A stretch of DNA of 64,000 nt from positions 1,240,001 to 1,304,000 of the forward strand of contig BDSL01000005.1 of NCBI GenBank assembly GCA_003116995.1, in the 5' to 3' direction. The stretch comes from Yamagishiella unicocca. Taxonomy: Eukaryota; Chlorophyta; Chlorophyceae; Chlamydomonadales; Volvocaceae. The notes beneath the pieces are model-generated. The model was not told where the DNA came from. It saw only the letters and a list, made by a program, of their open reading frames with translations, and ran no database searches. The position numbers and the translations under genes are program-made. This document shows positions 58,501-64,000 of the stretch, in pieces. Within the stretch, counting starts at the first letter, position 1. Every line of letters starts with the position of its first letter.

Positions 58501-61500
58501 CTTCTCGCCACCACCCCGATGCACCCCCCCCTCCCCCTTGGTCCCGCGCATACAGGCGATCGTGCAAGCCTTCTACAAGAAGCTCTTCACCAATGAGGAG
58601 CTCAAGTACTTTTTCGTGTCCATGTCCACGGAGCGGCTCCGAAACATGCAGGTGCGCGGACGGGGCAGGGCCACGGAGGGCTTTGGACCCAACCCTGGAG
58701 CACTGCGGGGCTGACTATTCCCCGCCTTGCAGCTGAGCTGAAGGGGGGCAAGGGGTTCCGAACACCGTGGGGGGGGAGACTGCCTGTCACCAGGTCGATG
58801 ATATGGAGGGGAGGGAAGCGCGGGCCTGCTGTGGGCTGCCGTGGAGACTGCTATACTGGATGCGCACCGGCCCAGCTGACACCTCATCTCGCGTCCTGCC
58901 CCACCTCCAACCCCACGCCCACTCTCTCTCCCCGCCCTTCCGGGCCCCCTCCCCCACCCCGCAGTTCAAGTTCATGCGCTACCTGTTCGCCGGCGCAGCA
59001 GGTTACGCCCAAACCGGCGGCAACATGAGGTGCGTCTCACCCCCACATGCGCACCCTGCCCCCCTGCCTCTCGCTCCTGCCGCCCTGCCCCCCCTGCCCC
59101 CCTGCCTCTCGCCCCTGCCGCCCTGCCCCTGCCACCCAGCGCCGGGGGGGGGCTGTCCGTTCGAGGCCGGGCCCGCGGTATCTCGCGGCCCCTGCACGTC
59201 GTGTGCCCGACCCAACCCGCGCGCGCGAGAGAGCACCCTTGGGGCCGGGGGGCAGTAGGAGGGAGGTCCTGCCCGCTGGGGGTTGTCAGTTAGCATTAGT
59301 AAGGCCTGGACACCACTGTGGCCCACTCGGTGCAAGCGTCCCGCGCAACCCCAGCACCACCACCACCACCTGGGCTGGGATGATCGCTGTTGGGATAAGG
59401 CCCTTCGGGTGCTGCGTTTGTCTCGTTTACGCGACTCACCCAACTAGGTGCTGCTGCTGATGTTAGTTATGGTGCTGATGTTGCTGCTGATGTTGATTCT
59501 GGTGCTGATATTAGTCTGGTGCTGATGGTGCTGCTGATGTTAGTGTTGATGTTGCTGGTATTGCTGGTGTTGGTGCTGCCGTGGTGCTTGCTCGCAGGTG
59601 CGTGCATGCCCGGATGGTAAAGGACAACGGACTGGACCTGCCCAAGGTGAGAGGCGGCCCGCGCCAGGGGCGGCATCCGACGGGAAAGAAAGGGCTCTGC
59701 GCGGAGGGGGGGGCTCGTGCCGCGGCTCGCTTTGTGCGGGGTGCAGTGCAGTGCGGCCGCTTGGGGCCTCCCTCAGCTCCCAACTCCCGGCGGGTAATGC
59801 CGTACACGCTTCTTGCGTTGCCAGCAGCACGGCGGCGCCACGGGACCCCCGCCACCCCATCACAAAAACCCCTAATCCCCCCCCCGAAAAACCCTATAAC
59901 CCTCAAAGCCTTTACCCCCCCAACAAACCCTAAAACCCTGCCCTACTCCCACACCAGTTCAACATGGTCGTACAAATGCTTGTGGACGTCATGAACGAAC
60001 AGATGGTCTCCAAGGTGAGTGAGCCGCCGTCGAGATCCGTACTGCGCCCTTTCATGACCCTTTCCGTACCCTTTCCGTACCCTTTCTGCTGTACACCTAT
60101 TCCGTACGCCGTACTACATCCGTACCATGCCATCCGTACCCGTGCTCTGCGTAGGCGAACATGCGCGAGGTGCTGAACAACTGCGAGGCGGCCAAGGAGG
60201 CCATCTTCACGCCGGGGGCGGATGAGCTGGTGACGAAGGAGGAGATGATGGCGGAGGCGGCGACTCTAGACAGCGAGCTGGTGGCGCGCGTGGGCGGCCC
60301 GGAGGCCGTGTATGAGCTCATCAGCCGCTTCTACGCACGACTCTTCAACGACGAGGAGCTCAAGTTCTTCTTCACGCTCTCGGCGGACCGCCTGCGGACG
60401 AAGCAGGTGGGTGGGCCCGTGCTGGCTGCCTGTGACTCCCGCTAACCCCGACCCCCCTCCCTCCCTGACCATGTCCTGCCCGGCTATCCCTCCCTCCCCG
60501 TTTCACCCTCCCCCACCCCCTGCTGCCCCCCCTCGCGCCTCCCCACTTCCTCCGCTCCCTTCCCCCTGGCTGCCGCCCCTCCCCCCCATCCCCAGCGTTT
60601 CTCCTCCTTCGCCTGTTTCGTGTGACCGGGGTTTCGTGTGACCGGGGTTTTCGCCCCTCTCTTCCCCCTCTCCCCCGGCCAGTTCCGGTTCATGCGCTAC
60701 CTGATGGCCGGCCCCGCCGCCTACGCGGCCATGGGCGGCAACCTGCGCTGCAAGCACCTCGCGCTCATTCGCGACAAGGGGCTGGACACGGACAAGTTCG
60801 ACAAGGTGGTGGGCATGCTGGCGGCGGTGATGACGGACCTGGGGATCGAGGGGGTAAGCAAGGGGGGAGAGGGGAAAGGGGGGAAGAAGGGGGGGATTTG
60901 AGAGGAAACCCGTGTGTGGGGAAATCCTACGGAGATAGGTGATTGCAGGAGGGTGGTGGGCCCAAACGGCGAGGAAGAAAGGAGGGGGGGGGCGCGACAA
61001 CCCTGAGGAGGAGGGTTTCGAGGAAGACCCGTGGATGCGAGAAAAAACCGTTTAGAAATGACGTTTTGAGATGCATGCTGAGGAGGAGGGAGGGGCGGGA
61101 GCATGGCGGGAAGGCTCTGTATGGGAATGCGTATATTGGGGGAGGGTCTCTTGGGGGAGATGTTATCCGCCTGTTCGCCACCATCATCTCATCACCACCA
61201 CCACCACCATTACCCTCCTCCCGCGCGCCGCCACAGGACGTTGAGGCCGAGATCTTCAAGAACGTTGCCGCGGCCAGAAGCGCCATCTTCACCCCGGGCC
61301 AAGATGAGCTGATCAGCCGCGAGGAGCTCATGGCGGCAGCGGGTGGGTGGTGGGTGTGTGCGGGGGGGGAAGAGGGGGCAACATGAGCGGGAGGTACGAC
61401 AGCGGGTTTCCCCTCATTTATGTCTTTGCTCCCATGGGTTTCTTGTCTCTCCCTCCCCTCCCCCGCGTCCGCCCCAGACGCGCTCAAGTCCGACCTGGTG

Positions 61501-64000
61501 GTCCGCATGGGCGGCTCGGCGCGTGTGTACAACGTGGTGTCCTCCTTCTACTCCAAGCTCTTCAACGACGAGCAGCTCAAGTACTTTTTCGTGTCGCTCT
61601 CAGAACAGAAGCTGCGAGGAAAGCAGGTGGGGGCTGGTCGGCTAGCTTGCTGCCTAGCTGGCGGGGGGCCGTGAGTCGGTTCGCCCGTGCTCGGGTCGCC
61701 TTTGATGCGCCCCCCACGACCTAGCCCACGCTGCCACGATGCGCGTGACGGCGGTCCGGTTTGTTGTGCGAAACTCGGGTTTTTGTGACATGCACAGCCC
61801 CACGCGGCCTTGCCACACCGGCAACCCCTCCCCCGTCGGCCGCTGGTCATTAGAACCCCCCGCCGTCTTCATCCTCCTCCTATCTGCCGTACGTCGTACA
61901 GTTCAAGGTGATGGCGTACCTGTTCGGCGGCCCCCCCGCCTACGCCGCCGCCAGCCCCGGCAACAGCCTGCGGTGCGTGCACGCCAAGATGGTCAAGGAG
62001 GACGGACTGGACCTGCCCAAGGTGCGGGGCGGGCTGGGCTGGGGGTAATGGGAGACCCGTGGGTCAGCGCTTCAAGACAAGGGGGGGGGAAGATGGATTA
62101 CCGGCAGCTAGAGGCGCTATGGTGTGCTGGATACTACGGCCGCGCATGTGGACTCAGAGCGGTTAGCGAGTATACCTTATATTATTGTAAATGCGGGTAC
62201 CTGCCCACCACTGGCGCGCGATCTCCTCGGCGATTTCCGATGCCGCCCGCCCCCCCCCCCGTGCCTGCCAAAAACCCTCCCTGGACCCTCCGGTCGTCGC
62301 AACGTACGTACGATGACGTCATCGCCAACCGCATAGTTCAACCGCGTCGTGGAGATGATTCTGGAGGTACGGCTGCGCGCTGCTGGGGATCGATCTGCGG
62401 GGGTAGGGGGAAAAGGGACTCCACACTCCAGGGAGGGGGCTGCAAGTTCAACCCGTGTACGAAGGAAAAACAACGTGTAGGACACAGACGTTTCGAGGGG
62501 CAGGGTGGGTTGACGGGCGACAGGTGGGGGGGCTCGGTCCTCGCTCGCACCCCCCCCTCTGACCGACATCAATCTAATGATGCTTCTCGCGTCATGACTG
62601 ACACCCTCCTCCCCGGCCCCCTGTGGTCCTACCGTGGTGGTGGGCTTGCTCTCGCAGACCCTGATTGAGGAGGACGTCCCGGAGGTGGGTCCGGAGTCCA
62701 GGGGGGGCCGCGGGGGATATTCCTGAGCTGGAGGCTCCAGGGAGGGTTGGATCGCTAATGGCCACGGGCGCGACGTGTGCAGCGCGAGCTTGATGACGTC
62801 AGAGTGCCGTACTGTAGTGGCCGCATGAATGCCGTTCCGCGCGACGCATACTTCGCCTCCCCCCAAATGAGATGTGTTTTTACTCTCTCTCCCCCCTCTG
62901 CGCACCTTTTCCCCCGGCTCCCGCCGTACACGTGCCGTACGTGTCGTACTGCCTGTACGGCAAATGCAGGACGTGATCGCGGACATTGTCAAGAATGTGG
63001 ACGCGGCTCGCGCCGCCATCTTCACGCCGGGAGCGGATGAGCTGGTGAGCAAGGAGGAGATGATGGCGGAGGCGGCGACGCTGGATTGCGACATGGTGAC
63101 CAAGCTGGGCGGCCCCGAGGCCGTGTATGAGCTCATCAGCTACTTCTACGCGCGACTGTTCAACGACGAGGAACTCAAATACTTCTTCACGCTGTCGACG
63201 GACCGCCTGAGGACCAAGCAGGTGCGTGTGTATGTGTGCGAAGGGCGGGGGGATGCGACCGGCGGCAACTCTCTCTAGGGGCATCGTTCCGAACCACAGG
63301 GCCCCCGAAATGCCTCCCACAGCCATCACCTACCGCCCACAACGAGCAACGAGCCCCTGCCGCCACCTGCCCGGCCCACCTCACCTCACCCACCTGAGCC
63401 CGACCCACCTGAACCCTCCCACCCACCCACCCACCCACCCACCCACCCACCCACCCACCCACCCACCCACCCACCCACCCACCCACCCACCCACCCACCC
63501 ACCCACCCACCCACCCACCCACCCACCCACCCACCCACCCACCCACCCACCCACCCGCAGTTCAAGTTCATGAGGTACCTGGTGGCTGGCCCCTCGCACT
63601 ACACCGGCGACCTGCGTTGCGTGCACGCCAACATGGTTTCGGAGCGCGGCCTCACCGCCGCCAAGTTCAACCGCGCGGTGGCGCACCTCACGGCCGCCCT
63701 GGCGCACCTGTCGGTCCCGGCGGAGGTGGTGGCGCAGATCATGAAGAATGTCGAGGCGGCCAAGGAGGCCATCCTAGGCGGCGCCGCAGGCGCCGCCGCC
63801 GCCGGAGGCAGCCGCCCCGCGTCGGCGGCGGCAGCCGCCGGCGCCGCCGGCGGCGGCAGCCGCCCGACGTCGGCGGCGGCAGTCGCCGCCGGCGGCCTGT
63901 ACGGCCGCCTCGGCGGCGACGTCGTCGTGGGCAAGGTGGTGGATGCGCTGCACGCGCAGCTGCAGGCCAACCCCCTGCTGGCGCACATCTACGCGGGAGT
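55516..64000 (+). CDS. Tandem multi-domain truncated hemoglobin (5 complete globin units + start of a sixth), 3' end outside window
   Basis: Exons: 55516-55638, 56140-56253, 56622-56705, 57265-57426, 57744-57902, 58556-58651, 58965-59029, 59598-59646, 59958-60014, 60155-60406, 60683-60853, 61237-61342, 61478-61626, 61902-62021, 62337-62366, 62658-62684, 62970-63221, 63561 onward; at least 818 codons, all in phase. Each unit has the group-1 truncated-hemoglobin pattern: a GG turn (VGGPEAVYELISRFYARLF), Tyr at B10, Phe at CD1, the E-helix string LRTKQ with Gln at E11, and a proximal His in RC-x-H (IHAQM, VHARM, KHLAL, VHAKM, VHANM). Units are joined by a repeated linker, EAAKEAIFTPGADELVSKEE. 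The sixth unit follows an Ala/Gly linker and has His where others have Tyr B10. The N terminus MGAASSC could be myristoylated and palmitoylated. Such proteins bind heme and may handle O2 or NO; role here unknown. Confidence 0.92.
55713..55750. repeat. Perfect 15 bp inverted repeat with 8 bp spacer in globin intron 1
   Basis: ACTCATGCTTATTTT at 55713-55727 and its exact reverse complement at 55736-55750. Confidence 0.9.
57903..58172. repeat. 32 bp minisatellite copying an exon end and its 5' splice site, 8 units plus partial
   Basis: Starting at the exon/intron boundary after 57902, a 32 bp unit that ends GGCACACGGTGCAG and begins GTGGGCTGCTGG repeats exactly eight times to 58158. A ninth donor copy is at 58159. 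The exon itself ends GCACACGGTGCAG, so every unit regenerates the junction. Confidence 0.93.
58224..58300 (+). repeat. Dispersed intronic repeat, well-preserved copy
   Basis: GAGGAAGACCCGTGGATGCG, GAGAAAAGACACC, TAGAACAGACGTTTTGAGAT and GCATGCTGGAGAA in order, in a globin intron. Nearly identical to 61014-61085. Confidence 0.8.
59456..59590. repeat. GCTGATGTT-type tandem tract before an acceptor
   Basis: Imperfect 9-12 bp repeats of GGTGCTGATGTT and GCTGCTGATGTT occupy the 3' part of the intron ending at 59597. This is unusual because it replaces the usual pyrimidine-rich tract. Confidence 0.75.
59924..59940. repeat. CCCTAAAA telomere-like motif near a globin acceptor
   Basis: AAACCCTAAAACCCTG plus looser ACCCTATAACCCT just upstream, 15-70 bp before the acceptor at 59957. 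Confidence 0.5.
61014..61085 (+). repeat. Dispersed intronic repeat, second well-preserved copy
   Basis: GAGGAAGACCCGTGGATGCG, AGAAAAAACCGTTTAGAA, TGACGTTTTGAGATGCATGC: same order as 58224-58300 with few differences, in the intron before unit 4 of the globin gene. Confidence 0.8.
62441..62510 (+). repeat. Diverged dispersed intronic repeat copy
   Basis: CCCGTGTACGAAGGAAAAAC and GACACAGACGTTTCGAGGGG match the 28581 copy more closely than the 58224 copy, suggesting at least two subfamilies. Confidence 0.65.
63417..63556. repeat. (ACCC)n microsatellite, about 35 units, abutting a splice acceptor
   Basis: An uninterrupted ACCC tract of about 140 bp ends 4 bp before the CAG acceptor at 63558-63560. 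It occupies the position of the pyrimidine tract and probably the branch point of the intron at 63222-63560. Confidence 0.95.

Noticed and set aside
63417..63556. Telomeric tract at the end of the window
   Set aside because: The unit is ACCC, not CCCTAAAA, and coding sequence of the same gene continues after it.

Overview
The window is nuclear DNA of a green alga, most likely a volvocine/chlamydomonadalean species. The evidence is GC-rich, intron-dense genes with third-position G/C bias and introns of about 60-700 bp, a ciliary gene (CFAP20), plant-type paralogues, TGTAA motifs downstream of several stop codons, and TTTTAGGG-like telomeric motifs inside introns. No organelle, bacterial or viral segment was recognised. 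All gene models were assembled by hand from splice sites, reading phase and family resemblance. The full models have coding lengths divisible by three, but none was checked against transcripts.

Layout. CFAP20 (+, 5'-truncated, 1-1015) converges on EMC4 (-, 2592-4200). EMC4 shares a 357 bp promoter region with the nucleolar rRNA-processing gene EBP2 (+, 4558-6787). An 18-exon PRP40 splicing-factor gene (+, 7967-16881) follows. After 4.4 kb with no recognised gene comes a small unrecognised, probably organelle-targeted helical protein gene (-, 21302-23943). A large tyrosine-kinase-like kinase gene with a GAF-like N-terminal half (-, 26843-38184) is interrupted inside a coding exon by a 5'-truncated LINE (about 35900-36926) with an 8 bp target-site duplication. 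A MAD3/BUBR1 spindle-checkpoint gene (-, 38497-43099) is divergent from an SLX1 structure-specific nuclease gene (+, 43567-49187). The SLX1 protein carries a very long basic tail rich in SUMO-interaction-like motifs. The ESCRT-I gene VPS23/TSG101 (+, 50751-54640) follows. The window ends in a gene for a tandem truncated hemoglobin (+, 55516 to beyond 64000) with five complete globin units and the start of a sixth.

The genes are unrelated housekeeping and signalling functions rather than a pathway. The two most unusual features are the multi-unit globin and a recurring intron architecture. In at least four introns of two genes a minisatellite unit contains a copy of the exon end plus the 5' splice site, so the donor is present 3-9 times in a row. 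Other notable items are GC-AG introns, very small exons, a dispersed intron-resident repeat family, and two perfect 15-16 bp hairpins.
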